This document shows, piece by piece, positions 34,782 to 44,439 of a stretch of 55,937 bases of DNA. Location: positions 1 through 55,937 of the forward strand of contig JAUVZL010000011.1 in assembly GCA_030602565.1 (NCBI GenBank), given 5' to 3'. Under the pieces are notes generated by a model. It ran no database searches and was not told the origin of the DNA. It worked only from the letters and a program-made list of their open reading frames with translations. Positions within the stretch are counted from its first letter, which is position 1. Each line of letters begins with the position of its first letter. A program made the position numbers and the translations under genes. The stretch is from Candidatus Stahliibacteriota bacterium. GTDB lineage: Bacteria; Hydrothermota; Tepidihabitantia; SM23-42.

Positions 34782-36290
34782 TTACCGTGGGGTCATGATC
34801 GTGAACGGTAGGATCATTTCCTCCATTGATATACCGCCATGCTGGAAAGTATACTTGAACTCTTTTTCATACTCGGTTGGCTTTGTTGGGTAGATGAAGT
34901 AATAATCCTCCTTGGCAATGGCGAATCTTACTGACGGATCATCGCTTGGCAGTGATATCTCTCCGGGATTATTCAGTAGCCACGCGGTTTTTTTGTCTAT
35001 TCTAAGCGCTGGACCGTACTTATATCGGAGATTGGGTGATATTGACCGGCCGCCATAGATAATGCTGGGACGGCGTACCCGGATGAAACCATGATCAGTA
35101 GTGAGGACGATGCGACAATCCTTTTTGGATATATTCTTGAGAAGCTCAAAGATTGGGGATATCGGGAACCAATAGCTCAGTAAATTAAGGAAAACCCGTT
35201 CGTCGTCTAACATCCCCTTCATGTTGCCGCGTCCTGGTATTGAATGAAGGATGAGGTCAAAGAAGTTGATTACGGTTATGCAGATGTCTGCTTTGTCATT
35301 GCTGATTCTTTGGAGGTTCCGTTCGATCTCTTGGATTGAGGATAATTTGTAGTATGAGAATTTCAAACGGAGGTTATGTCTCTTCAGTTGTTCGCTGAAC
35401 AGCTCTTTCTCAAATCGGTTCTGTCCTTTAGATTCGAAAGACCAGTATTGTGGTAATTTCTCCACGATCTCAAGGGGTAAAAGTCCGGCAAAAAGGGCAT
35501 TTCTTGAGTACGGTGTTGCGGTTGGCAGTATCGAGTAATAGAACTGTGTATTTATCTCAAAGAAGTCACGCAGATAAGGAGATATTTTGAAATACTGATC
35601 AAGCCTCATTGAGTCAAGAATGATAAGATGGAGCGGTCCATCTTTCAATATAGGGAAGACATAATTCGAAAAGAGGTTTTGGGACAATACTGGTCCCTTG
35701 CCTCTTATAAAGTCTGTGTATTGGGTTTCGATATATTTTGCAAATCCGGCATTGGCTTCTCTTTTTCGCTCTTCCTGTATTTCTTTGAGGCTTTTGTTGC
35801 CAAATTCAAGAAGTCGTAAATCCCACGATACAATCGTCCGGTAGTATTCCACCCATTCGTTATAGTTAGTAGGATCAGTATGAGTTCTGAACTGCGTGGC
35901 GTACTCTTCGTTCATTTTTTCAGCGATTATCACTCTTCGCTTCAGCGTACGATTCAAAACAGAAAGCAATTGATTGAAACTGAATGGTTTTGTAATATAG
36001 TCATCGACCCAACCGCCGTATGCTTTCTTCATGATATCTTCTTCTTCGCTTTTAGTAATCATCACCACCAACTGTTGCGAGTTCTCATTTTTTATCTTTC
36101 TCAGCACCTCCAGCCCATCGACGCCCGGCATAATTTCATCCAAGAAGATAAGATCAAACACTTCTTTACTGGCAAGGGTTGCACCATCTTCACCAGAAGA
36201 TGCCGTCTTCACTTCATAGCCTTCTTGTTCAAGAAGATATATGAATGGCTTTAACAGATCTATTTCATCATCTATCCACAAAATTTTCAT
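34782..36290 (-). CDS. porX: PorX-like response regulator with PglZ/alkaline-phosphatase-superfamily effector
   Basis: Residues 1-120 are a receiver domain (ILWIDDEID; phospho-acceptor Asp in IFLDEIMPG; Lys in YITKPFS). Residues about 200-500 are an alkaline-phosphatase/PglZ-type domain, with metal-site residues suggested by LDSMRLD, TATPYSRN, TTDHGF and FQHGGISMEEM. This architecture is that of PorX, the response regulator that controls type IX secretion in Bacteroidota, and two proteins here have type IX sorting domains. It overlaps the upstream histidine-kinase gene by 4 nt, so that kinase is the likely partner. 502 residues. Confidence 0.88.
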   Translation of the reverse strand: MKILWIDDEIDLLKPFIYLLEQEGYEVKTASSGEDGATLASKEVFDLIFLDEIMPGVDGLEVLRKIKNENSQQLVVMITKSEEEDIMKKAYGGWVDDYITKPFSFNQLLSVLNRTLKRRVIIAEKMNEEYATQFRTHTDPTNYNEWVEYYRTIVSWDLRLLEFGNKSLKEIQEERKREANAGFAKYIETQYTDFIRGKGPVLSQNLFSNYVFPILKDGPLHLIILDSMRLDQYFKISPYLRDFFEINTQFYYSILPTATPYSRNALFAGLLPLEIVEKLPQYWSFESKGQNRFEKELFSEQLKRHNLRLKFSYYKLSSIQEIERNLQRISNDKADICITVINFFDLILHSIPGRGNMKGMLDDERVFLNLLSYWFPISPIFELLKNISKKDCRIVLTTDHGFIRVRRPSIIYGGRSISPNLRYKYGPALRIDKKTAWLLNNPGEISLPSDDPSVRFAIAKEDYYFIYPTKPTEYEKEFKYTFQHGGISMEEMILPFTIMTPR

Positions 36291-37423
36291 TTTTCCACCT
36301 TTGGGATTATTATTTGAAATGTGGTTCCTCGGGAACTAGTTCCTTTTAGCACTAACTTCCCCTTATGATATTCTTCGACGATACGCTTCGTCAATACGAG
36401 ACCCAAACCCCAACCATATTTTTTCGTTGTAAAACCTGGTTTGAAGATCTCTTTTCCTTTCTTTATTCCCTTGCCGGTATCCCTTATTTCAATGACCGCA
36501 CCACCGGCCACAAATGTCTTTATGGTAATCTCTCCTTTGTCTGAACCGATGGCATCCAAGCCGTTTTTTAGGATATTCTCAATTGCCCAGCCGAGCAGGA
36601 TATCATCGTATTTGACTGCCGGTAAGGGGGCGTATTTCTCGTGAAAGACAATGTTGGTGTGGGCACGTTTCCGCATATATTCCACTGACTTACGTATTAT
36701 GTCGGTTGGTTCTTTTTCCACCAACCTCGGTGGTAGACCAATTCTGGAGAACTTCTCCAGTACTTCTTTCATCTTTTGTGTATCTTCGCGTATACCGGTA
36801 TGGATATCCTCTGACACTTCCCCTTTGGCTGCCTCGAGCCAGCCGATAAGCGACGATAATGGGGTCGCGAGTTGATGGGCGGTTTCTCGAGCAAGAGAGT
36901 TCCATATTTTTTCTTCTTCGCTTTTTCGGTAAATAAGGTAACCCCAAAATCCCAGGAAGAGGAAGGCGATCAGAAATACTGTTTCAACGAAAGGTAAAAT
37001 TTGCAGAGATTTGGTGAAGGGAGATAAGCCATAATGGACATACCCAACGAGGGTTGAATCAGAATCATGGTGTATGATGATCGGAATCGGCGTCTGGTGC
37101 TTATTCAGTTTTTCGAGCGCCTTTTTTAGATCGTTCGTCTCGATATTCTTGGATGATGTCGGGTTACCTTCTGCATCGGTCATTATTACTGGGAAGTCAA
37201 TCTTTCGAATAACTTCTTCAAACAGCAACTCAAGTAGAGACTGTTCATCCATGGTCGGGCTCAAAGCATATTTGGCGAAAATTCTCGAGGTCGTTTCTGT
37301 TTCTTTCTCAATTCGCTGGATTAGGTAGTTGGAATAGATGTAGGTGACGATGCCGATAATACCTATGCCAATCAAGAAATATATCGCCAATGTCCGGGAA
37401 CTGAATTTGCCTTTAATATTCAT
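36287..37423 (-). CDS. Membrane sensor histidine kinase (probable PorX partner)
   Basis: Two membrane helices (about residues 10-30 and 148-168) bracket a periplasmic sensor of about 115 residues. The phospho-accepting His is in ARETAHQLATPLSSLIGWLEA. The ATPase core has ENILKNGLDAIGSDKG (N box), EIRDTGKGIKKG (G1), TTKKYGWGLGLVLTKRIVEEY and SRGTTF. I start it at 37423 (378 residues), inside the end of the diguanylate cyclase gene (11-nt overlap); the longer frame adds 14 residues without a good start. The 4-nt overlap with porX argues for a cognate pair, functionally like PorY. Confidence 0.88.
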   Translation of the reverse strand: MNIKGKFSSRTLAIYFLIGIGIIGIVTYIYSNYLIQRIEKETETTSRIFAKYALSPTMDEQSLLELLFEEVIRKIDFPVIMTDAEGNPTSSKNIETNDLKKALEKLNKHQTPIPIIIHHDSDSTLVGYVHYGLSPFTKSLQILPFVETVFLIAFLFLGFWGYLIYRKSEEEKIWNSLARETAHQLATPLSSLIGWLEAAKGEVSEDIHTGIREDTQKMKEVLEKFSRIGLPPRLVEKEPTDIIRKSVEYMRKRAHTNIVFHEKYAPLPAVKYDDILLGWAIENILKNGLDAIGSDKGEITIKTFVAGGAVIEIRDTGKGIKKGKEIFKPGFTTKKYGWGLGLVLTKRIVEEYHKGKLVLKGTSSRGTTFQIIIPKVEK

Positions 37424-39287
37424 TGCGTTTCTCAGCCTTTTGTTGATACAGGAGTCGGTCCGCATAGTCGATTAATGAACCCAGGTTGAGTCCGTTTCTT
37501 GGGTATACTGCGATACCGTATGAAAAGCTGCAGGGTTTATGGGCGCGACAAGTTTTATGTTTATTCGAATAGTTACCGATTCTATCGATGAGCGTCTTGC
37601 TGCTTTTTCTGCTGGTCTTTGGTAGCAGAATAATGAATTCATCACCGCCGTACCGCACAACATATCCGCGTTTGCCAATGGCATCAACAAGACATTCGGA
37701 AAACATCTTCAGTACTTCGTCACCATACAGGTGTCCGAGACTATCATTACACTCTTTAAAATTATCGAGGTCAATCATGATCAGGGAAATCGGCGAAACC
37801 CTATTTTTTATCAGAGATTTAAGTTTTTCCCTGAGGAACCGGTAGTTGTAGACATCGGTCATCTCATCAGTATTTGACAGCCTTTCAATTTTTTCAAACA
37901 ATTGAGAATTTTCTATAGCCATGCCGAGAAAGTCGTCAAATATTTCTAGAAGTTTAACGTTGTTTAATGTTGGCGCGAGGTTGTTCATCGGCATGTCGAG
38001 CGAAAGCAGAGCAACGATTTCACGATTTTTTGAATATATTGGCGAGACAAAGATATCACCTGGGTCCCACAATTCAGGGATACGATTTTTTATGGGTGTT
38101 GATTTATACAATTCATAATGCTTGACTTTCTTACAAATTATTTGCGCATCTTTAGCCGGCACATAATATGAATTTGATATACGATAACGATTATTGAATA
38201 GCTCCATAATTGCCTCGAGGGGCGGATGTATTGCCTGGGCTTCTTTTAATTTTTTTGCTGAGATACCGACGCCGGTTATGCGGCGGAAACTTTGTAGTTC
38301 TGGGTCATAAATCGAGAATAGGATGCGTTTGAAACCAAGAAACTCTTGTGCCCTTTGCAGAATTTCGGTAGATAAGGACGAAAGGTCGAGAGAAGATATC
38401 ATAATCTTTATCAGGTCTTGCAGTCCATGGCTTTCTCGTAATGCACTGTTCATTTTGCGAAAGAGATCAATCCTTTCCAGGGCAAGGCCAGCTTGGTTCG
38501 CCAAAAATTTGATACGGGTTAAGACAAAGTTTCTGCTTAATATCATTATGTTTCCAGGGAGCGTAAAGAACCCCCGCAATTCATTTTTTATAGTGAACGG
38601 TATGAAGGTAACATCACGGACAGTCTTAATCGGGATTATCTTCTTAAGTGAAGCGACTCGGCTTTTCGGTACGGTGAATATCTGTTGAACTTTGAAAAGT
38701 TTGCTGTAGATAGCCTTGGGTAGATTGATAATCTTGAATGAATTTTTGCTGCCGACAAAAGAATCATCACGGCGGTAGAAGATAAATATATCATTAATTT
38801 TGAGCATACGACGTGCCGCGGACTCAAGATTCCTAATGATTTTGTTTTCGTCAAGACTTGTGGTAATATTCAAATTAAGCTGATTTATGATCTGGGTTTC
38901 TGTGATTCGATCTTTGGAGACCTGTCTCATTGTTAATGCCATGGAAATTATCGAGAGCAGGGTATTGATGTCAGCTTTTTGTGCTTTTGTAAGATGGCGC
39001 TCCTTCTTCTGTAGGATTAAGAGCCGGTAAATCTGATCACCGATTTTCAAAACAAAACTCAAGAGGTCTTTCGGATTTTTCATTCTCTTAACGAATTCTT
39101 TTTTGGTGATGCCTTCATAGTACTCAAGCTTAGCTTTGCCATTTTTTTGAGAAATGACCGCACATCCGTAACCGCCCAGACCCATGCTCAGGGCGTGGGT
39201 GATTTTTGGCACATTGATATCCCCGAGATCGAGGTTGTTTATTTGACCCAGGATCTTTTTGACCGGCTCTGATATTATCTTTGTCAC
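37413..39287 (-). CDS. GAF-domain diguanylate cyclase
   Basis: Soluble 624-residue protein. Several GAF-like segments (about residues 125-260 and 285-445) precede a GGDEF domain (about 455-620). The active site is intact: RYGGDEFIILLP, with DLDNFKECNDSLGH upstream for substrate and metal binding. It should make c-di-GMP in response to a ligand or state sensed by the GAF domains. It overlaps the upstream gene by 4 nt and the histidine kinase by 11 nt, linking second-messenger output to the two-component pair. Confidence 0.88.
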   Translation of the reverse strand: MTKIISEPVKKILGQINNLDLGDINVPKITHALSMGLGGYGCAVISQKNGKAKLEYYEGITKKEFVKRMKNPKDLLSFVLKIGDQIYRLLILQKKERHLTKAQKADINTLLSIISMALTMRQVSKDRITETQIINQLNLNITTSLDENKIIRNLESAARRMLKINDIFIFYRRDDSFVGSKNSFKIINLPKAIYSKLFKVQQIFTVPKSRVASLKKIIPIKTVRDVTFIPFTIKNELRGFFTLPGNIMILSRNFVLTRIKFLANQAGLALERIDLFRKMNSALRESHGLQDLIKIMISSLDLSSLSTEILQRAQEFLGFKRILFSIYDPELQSFRRITGVGISAKKLKEAQAIHPPLEAIMELFNNRYRISNSYYVPAKDAQIICKKVKHYELYKSTPIKNRIPELWDPGDIFVSPIYSKNREIVALLSLDMPMNNLAPTLNNVKLLEIFDDFLGMAIENSQLFEKIERLSNTDEMTDVYNYRFLREKLKSLIKNRVSPISLIMIDLDNFKECNDSLGHLYGDEVLKMFSECLVDAIGKRGYVVRYGGDEFIILLPKTSRKSSKTLIDRIGNYSNKHKTCRAHKPCSFSYGIAVYPRNGLNLGSLIDYADRLLYQQKAEKRNEY

Positions 39288-40024
39288 TCTAATATTTCCC
39301 TGGAGAAAATTTTAGCAAACTCATAGAATACGTCATGCTGACCGGAGTAAGCATCAGCGCCGACAAGGAGTTTATATGCTTCAGGTGAGTCGGCAGATAT
39401 GTCTTTGCCAATAGTGATTGTATCACCTTGCCAGTCAATCTTGTCGGTACCGTTGACAAACAGTAATGGTCGTTTTTTCTTGTACTTCTTCATTGTACTT
39501 TTTATATCCTGAACATAAAAAGTAAAGATTTTTTTGGGATCATATTTTTTGGTTGCAAAAAAACTACACAAAGACTCGGCACTATCTCGGAGCATAATAT
39601 TGTAGTAAGGGAACTTGGTTTGGTCATATAAGCAGATCCTTCTTTCTGTAGTGGTCAGATAGGGGAGCGAGATATTGGCTGGTTTGTTCAACTCGATAAT
39701 ATAGTGAAACCGCTTTTGACTCAGTTGTCTTTTTAGTCCATCATATTCTTTTGATAGGACCAGGGGAGGGATGTTATAGAAGATGATCTGGAAGTTCTTA
39801 GGTTTGATGAAACTGCATATTGTCTCATGGTGCTGGGGTGCAATCATTACTATATCCCCGATTTTCTTCAACCCTGTCACATAAGGTATAACTTTCACAA
39901 ATTCAGCTGCTTGAGTGGGTGCGGAGACCAGAAAACTTCTTCGCTTTTTAGTGGACAAAGGCTTGAACGGCTTGAGGAACTTCCTTTTGCTGAAGTTTAA
40001 ATATATGTTTGTAAAAACACTCAT
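39284..40024 (-). CDS. Uncharacterised protein, weakly glycosyltransferase-family-9-like
   Basis: A 246-residue soluble protein with alternating alpha/beta character and no signal peptide. The order of strands (VKVIPYVTGLKKIGDIVMIAPQ, then YIIELNKPANISLPYL, then RPLLFVNGTDKIDW) recalls the Rossmann halves of heptosyltransferase-like (GT9) proteins, but catalytic residues are not evident. It could be a degenerate relative with a regulatory role. It sits between clpP (51-nt gap) and the diguanylate cyclase (4-nt overlap). Confidence 0.5.
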   Translation of the reverse strand: MSVFTNIYLNFSKRKFLKPFKPLSTKKRRSFLVSAPTQAAEFVKVIPYVTGLKKIGDIVMIAPQHHETICSFIKPKNFQIIFYNIPPLVLSKEYDGLKRQLSQKRFHYIIELNKPANISLPYLTTTERRICLYDQTKFPYYNIMLRDSAESLCSFFATKKYDPKKIFTFYVQDIKSTMKKYKKKRPLLFVNGTDKIDWQGDTITIGKDISADSPEAYKLLVGADAYSGQHDVFYEFAKIFSREILE

Positions 40025-40075
40025 TGCACCGGTCGTTTCTTATACTTCATACACCCTAAGTATACCTTTTTGGTA

Positions 40076-40663
40076 TTATTTTTTCCTCTTTTTCATGATA
40101 TCATCGATTATCTCGTACTCTTTGGCTTGCTGAGCAGACATAAAGAAATTTCGGTCAGTATCTTTGTCGATCCTATCTTCAGTCTGACCCGTGTGCTTGG
40201 CAAATATCTTGTTCAGAATCTCTCTTGTTGTGAGTACTTCTTTTGCATGAATGGCAATATCTGATGCTTGTCCTGAAAAGGCACCTTCTGGTTGATGGAT
40301 CATTATACGGGCATGGGGCAGGGCAAATCTTTTGCCTTTCTCACCGGCCGCCAACAAAAGCGCTGCCATGGACGCTGCCATGCCAATACATATTGTTGAA
40401 ACCGGGGGTCTGACAAACTGCATTGTGTCGTATATGGCAAGGCCTGATGAAACTACACCGCCTGGTGAATTGATGTAAAGCGATATGTCTCTGGATGGAT
40501 CGTCAGCTTCCAAGAATAACAACTGAGCAATGATTAAATTTGCCACAGTATCATCCATTGGTGTGCCAATAAATATTATTCGTTCTTTGAGGAGACGCGA
40601 GTAAATGTCATAAGCGCGCTCACCCCGGCCGGTTTGCTCTATGACGAACGGAACGGGTATCAT
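40076..40663 (-). CDS. clpP: ATP-dependent Clp protease proteolytic subunit, catalytic Asp replaced by Asn
   Basis: Barrel-forming serine protease subunit working with ClpX/ClpA-type unfoldases. The N-terminus ([28 protein letters not shown]) is standard. The nucleophile is S98 (GMAASMAA) and the base H123 (IMIHQPEG). The third triad position, D171 in E. coli, corresponds here to N172: the sequence reads [10 protein letters not shown] with an AAT codon. 195 residues. The gene overlaps the trigger factor gene by 44 nt. No clpX follows; the next gene is the glycosyltransferase-like one. Confidence 0.93.
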   Translation of the reverse strand: MIPVPFVIEQTGRGERAYDIYSRLLKERIIFIGTPMDDTVANLIIAQLLFLEADDPSRDISLYINSPGGVVSSGLAIYDTMQFVRPPVSTICIGMAASMAALLLAAGEKGKRFALPHARIMIHQPEGAFSGQASDIAIHAKEVLTTREILNKIFAKHTGQTEDRIDKDTDRNFFMSAQQAKEYEIIDDIMKKRKK

Positions 40664-41852
40664 TGATGTCCTCCTTTGGCGATATTATCCGACTTTTTTT
40701 GCTGATTTTTGCATTCTTATAAAGAAAATCAATAGTTTTCTCTTTGGTCAGGACGTTGCCTATATAGCTGACAATGCTTTCTCGGTTTTCGTCGTTCAGT
40801 TTGACGCCCATTGCCGTAACGAGATTCATGATTTCTTCCTCTTTTACTTGAATATTTTCTTTATCAGCAATTTTATTTATTATCAGATCTAATCGAGCAC
40901 GCTTTTCAGCTGGTCCCCGGAATCTTTCCTTATTCGATTCTGAATCAGGCGTATTTGATCTTTGCAGTATAGTTCGGTATTCGTTCTCAATTAGTGCATT
41001 GGGTACTTCAAATTGATTTCTTTCTAAAAGGATATTAGAAAGCGATTCTTTGACAATATCTTCAAGTCTCTTTTCTTCGATTTTCTTGGCATTTTCCAGT
41101 AGTTTCTTGCGCAGTTCTTCGATACCTTCGAATTTCTGTGCTTTGGCAAAATCAGCATCGATATTGGGCAAGACTTTTTCTTCGACTTTCTTTATGTATA
41201 TCTTATAAGTTTGTTTATCAACACGTGCCTGCTTTTTTTCTGTTTTCCTTACACCGACCAATGCTTTATTTATTTCATCCGGCAAGTTCCGGTCACCAAT
41301 GCGCACCTTAAGATTTCGTTGATTTTCTTTTGTCTTGTCGTTCTCAAATATTTCAATATCCATGGTGATAAAATCATCTACAACAGCAGGGCGCGTAGTT
41401 TCTCTGATATTTGCATGTTGCTCACGGAGTTCTTTTATTGCCTGTTCAAGCAGAAAATCCTCAGGCAGTGGTTCTTCTTGGAAAACCTCGATGCCGACAT
41501 AGTCGTCAAGTTCAAAATTTGGGATGGTTTCAAAACGCAGACGGAATTTAATCTCATCGTCTTCCTTAAGGTTCTTCATTTCAGCCCGGGATGCTGGACG
41601 CCACTTATTTTCTGTAATGATTTTGAAAAAGGACTCAGTAACCAGACCATTCATTGCCTGGGCTTTAAGCGTATCGTGATATCTTGTTCTTATTAAACTC
41701 TCAGGTACTTTGCCTTTGCGAAAACCTTTGAGCGAAAGGTCTTTTCTTAAGTTATTGATTTCGATTTTAATGAAGCGAGCTAATTCAGTGGCGGGTACGA
41801 TTATATCAATTTCTTTTTCAGTCGCTTTATCTGTAGCAATATCATAGTGCAA
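40620..41852 (-). CDS. tig: Trigger factor
   Basis: Ribosome-associated chaperone. The ribosome-docking signature is [17 protein letters not shown] (about residues 45-60). The middle PPIase-like domain is short ([15 protein letters not shown] to KKVEEKVLP), missing the central FKBP bulge, so isomerase activity may be reduced. A long helical C-terminal arm follows. I chose the TTG at 41852 (410 residues, starting [15 protein letters not shown]) because GGAGG lies 6 nt before it. The ATG at 41870 would share a base with the tRNA-Leu 3' end and has no ribosome-binding site. Confidence 0.88.
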   Translation of the reverse strand: MHYDIATDKATEKEIDIIVPATELARFIKIEINNLRKDLSLKGFRKGKVPESLIRTRYHDTLKAQAMNGLVTESFFKIITENKWRPASRAEMKNLKEDDEIKFRLRFETIPNFELDDYVGIEVFQEEPLPEDFLLEQAIKELREQHANIRETTRPAVVDDFITMDIEIFENDKTKENQRNLKVRIGDRNLPDEINKALVGVRKTEKKQARVDKQTYKIYIKKVEEKVLPNIDADFAKAQKFEGIEELRKKLLENAKKIEEKRLEDIVKESLSNILLERNQFEVPNALIENEYRTILQRSNTPDSESNKERFRGPAEKRARLDLIINKIADKENIQVKEEEIMNLVTAMGVKLNDENRESIVSYIGNVLTKEKTIDFLYKNAKISKKSRIISPKEDINDTRSVRHRANRPG

Positions 41853-41869
41853 AGGGCACCTCCAGAACA

Positions 41870-41952
<83 letters not shown>

Positions 41953-41986
41953 AAAAACTGTAAAAAATTTCCTGCTTTCATTCTCC

Positions 41987-42014
41987 ATTATATCCCAAAA
42001 ATTTTAGTTGTCAA
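41987..42014 (-). promoter_or_regulatory. Promoter of tRNA-Leu and the tig-clpP-porX unit
   Basis: Minus strand TTGACA (42014-42009), 16-bp spacer, TATAAT (41992-41987), both consensus, about 35 nt upstream of the tRNA. No other promoter is visible before tig. Confidence 0.8.
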
Positions 42015-43471
42015 GTTCGCCTGGTCTTATTGAACAAATACTTGAACCAAATTGCTAAAAATATGTAGAGAAGCGGTAGAATAAGGAAGCGAAATCGCAT
42101 ATTTTCACTGACCTCAAGAAGATTCCCGGCAATTATGACATATATGATGTTGAACATGGCATAGGTGATGGTTATCAGTTCAACCCTGCGGTATTTGAAC
42201 AAAATTGCGCCCTTGGCAATTGTGATCAAACCCCAGATACAAAGTACCGGCACGAGGAAATACAGAAAATTAAGGTGTACTTTACGCTCCTTGTCGTAAC
42301 GGTTTGTATAGTGAGTATTCCAGACCCGACTCAAGATATCACCGACAAGGTAATTTTCGTAGATGTTAACCCAGGTTCCTATGACGCGGCGATTCTTGTT
42401 TCGAATGATCATTGAATCAGAGCAAGGTCTTAAAAAGGCATAGCATGCCTTAACTACTGATAAGCCATAATAGTGAGGGTATTTTCTTATCAGGTACTTG
42501 GCTGCGACAAAGTATTGCTGTGACACCTGTATATAGCCGATGTGATTGAGGTTAACAAATCCAGTTGACTTGTACTTTCTGTCGAGTACTCTGATACAGG
42601 TTAGGGTGTCGAAATTGGCATACTCCTGGTATGTCTCAGGTGTTTGAAAGGGCATAATTGTTGCAATACCAGATAACTCCCCTTTTTCCACCAGCGGCTT
42701 TATTTTATCCCAAGGCACAGTCAGTGTCATCTTTGCCAGGTTCATACCAAACCAAGATGAGAGACCAACCTGCTTAAAAAAGACGTAGTTTTTAACGTAG
42801 ACACTACCTATAACAAGCATAGGGAAAAGAGCACACAGTATTATTCGTTTAGCATTGTCACGGTTGTATGCGATTACCCCAATTAATATGATGATGAACC
42901 AGATGGGATGGAAAAGTGACCTGGTCAATACGATCAAAGAAAGAGTTGAGAAGAATAAGAATAAATAAGTGTATATGTGTTCATCAAGATAATAATTGAG
43001 GAAGATTACTGAAAGCACGAGCAGGCAGGTTACTGGATAGGTATAGAAGAGCCAGTTTTCGAGAAGGATTACTGGAGGACTTATCGCGAAAAACATAGTA
43101 AGTGGCAAGGCGATGCGTAAGGGAATAGCCAGTTTTCTAAGTACTAGGTAAAGGCTCAAGATCATGATTAGACCAATTGCCTGGTATGTTAGAGCAAAAG
43201 CAAGCGCCTCATTGTTATTGGCAAGTTTAATGATCGATCCGAGAAACAGGTTGAAACCAGGGGGTTGCGTGTGGAGATATAAGATACTCTTGAGCAACTC
43301 GGTCTGCAATAACTGAGGGTCGATGAATTGGAAAAACCAGTAAAGCGGAGTGATATCAAAACGAATACCTATAAGATAGTAGAATATCCGGGTAATGATG
43401 AAGGAAAAGAGCAGAATAAGAAAACCATGTTTCGTACTATGGATTCTTGGTATTTTCACCATGGCCAGCAA
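42011..43471 (-). CDS. Multi-span membrane protein, GT-C glycosyltransferase-like
   Basis: 486 residues with about ten hydrophobic helices. The first luminal-type loop (ITPLYWFFQFIDPQLL...LYLHTQPPGFNLFLGSII) resembles the acceptor-side loop of GT-C enzymes (ArnT/PMT-like), where a DxD or single Asp usually serves catalysis. A lipid-phosphate-sugar-dependent transferase is the most likely role, but I cannot name substrates. It starts 19 nt after the YbbR-like gene and probably shares its transcript. Confidence 0.6.
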   Translation of the reverse strand: MLAMVKIPRIHSTKHGFLILLFSFIITRIFYYLIGIRFDITPLYWFFQFIDPQLLQTELLKSILYLHTQPPGFNLFLGSIIKLANNNEALAFALTYQAIGLIMILSLYLVLRKLAIPLRIALPLTMFFAISPPVILLENWLFYTYPVTCLLVLSVIFLNYYLDEHIYTYLFLFFSTLSLIVLTRSLFHPIWFIIILIGVIAYNRDNAKRIILCALFPMLVIGSVYVKNYVFFKQVGLSSWFGMNLAKMTLTVPWDKIKPLVEKGELSGIATIMPFQTPETYQEYANFDTLTCIRVLDRKYKSTGFVNLNHIGYIQVSQQYFVAAKYLIRKYPHYYGLSVVKACYAFLRPCSDSMIIRNKNRRVIGTWVNIYENYLVGDILSRVWNTHYTNRYDKERKVHLNFLYFLVPVLCIWGLITIAKGAILFKYRRVELITITYAMFNIIYVIIAGNLLEVSENMRFRFLILPLLYIFLAIWFKYLFNKTRRT

Positions 43472-43490
43472 TGATTTAAGTGTATCCCTT

Positions 43491-44405
43491 TTAATAAATC
43501 GTGATTTTGAATTTTTTCGGCACTGAGTTTACCGGTTTAATATATTGTGGTAATACTATCGTGGCTGGGAGATCGTGGTCTCCTGCCGGTAGCTTTGTCA
43601 GCGTTATCTTTACAGTGATATCTTTTTTCTCAAGACCATGCATTCTATTACTCGGTCCCTGGACGATAAGTGTATCAAGACTTATTTTCTCAGATGACAC
43701 ACGCTGTTCAGGTGTAAAAAGCAGGGTTAGTGGTATATTCGTGAACAACTTCTCAATAGTTGTGTCTACTTTGATTTCAACTTGTACGTTTTCTCTAGAG
43801 AATTCGAATAGCTCTGACATTTCTGCGATTCTTAGTTTTGCCAAGAATGATGATCGTTTGTTCTTGACGTCGAGTGTTTCAGTCAATACTTCTTTCTGGT
43901 CGAGCAAGATATTGCGTGGTCCTGTAACGCTTACTGTATCCAACACGACGACCTCGCTTATTGAGTAACCTTGTTTAAGGGCACCTTTGAACGGTACATT
44001 AACCCCGATTATTTTTGTAATCCTTTTGTCTATTGTCACGGCTATTGATGGGGCATTGAAAGTCCACTTCAAGTCAGGAAAACCAGTTGGTATCAAGAAC
44101 TCACTTGTGGGGATCGTATTAGTTCCAATCTCCCTGTCGGCGAGGTCACAACGCGCCTTGGGTGGTGCTGCCCAGGTACTCAAAAGTGATCCACCGCGAC
44201 CAATAAATGAGACATTAATCGTTGGGACAGAGTCGACGATCATGAAAGAGTCGGCGAGGTTTGTGTAGGTTATTTTGATATCTTTCCGGTACGCGTAGTT
44301 TTCATCGAGGGCAACAAAAGACCAAAGACCAAATGCGAAAATTATGGCGAGTATTTTTCTAACAGGATTACTAATTAAGGAACGGATAATGCTTCTTGAG
44401 TTCAT
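43491..44405 (-). CDS. YbbR-like domain protein (CdaR-type)
   Basis: An N-terminal membrane anchor (about residues 16-33, NPVRKILAIIFAFGLWSFVA) is followed by about three YbbR-type beta-rich repeats, exported. In Firmicutes, CdaR regulates the c-di-AMP cyclase CdaA, which is usually adjacent; no cyclase gene is present here. Start at 44405 is fixed by a promoter whose -10 box ends 6 nt before it. The -35 box overlaps the stop codon of the upstream dehydrogenase gene. Confidence 0.82.
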   Translation of the reverse strand: MNSRSIIRSLISNPVRKILAIIFAFGLWSFVALDENYAYRKDIKITYTNLADSFMIVDSVPTINVSFIGRGGSLLSTWAAPPKARCDLADREIGTNTIPTSEFLIPTGFPDLKWTFNAPSIAVTIDKRITKIIGVNVPFKGALKQGYSISEVVVLDTVSVTGPRNILLDQKEVLTETLDVKNKRSSFLAKLRIAEMSELFEFSRENVQVEIKVDTTIEKLFTNIPLTLLFTPEQRVSSEKISLDTLIVQGPSNRMHGLEKKDITVKITLTKLPAGDHDLPATIVLPQYIKPVNSVPKKFKITIY

Positions 44406-44411
44406 TTTCTT

Positions 44412-44439
44412 ATTATACTTATGATTGAGGAATAATCAA
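44412..44439 (-). promoter_or_regulatory. Promoter of the YbbR-like gene (leaderless)
   Basis: Minus strand TTGATT (44439-44434), 16-bp spacer, TATAAT (44417-44412), then 6 nt to the ATG at 44405. The TGA of the dehydrogenase gene lies within the -35 hexamer. Confidence 0.78.
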
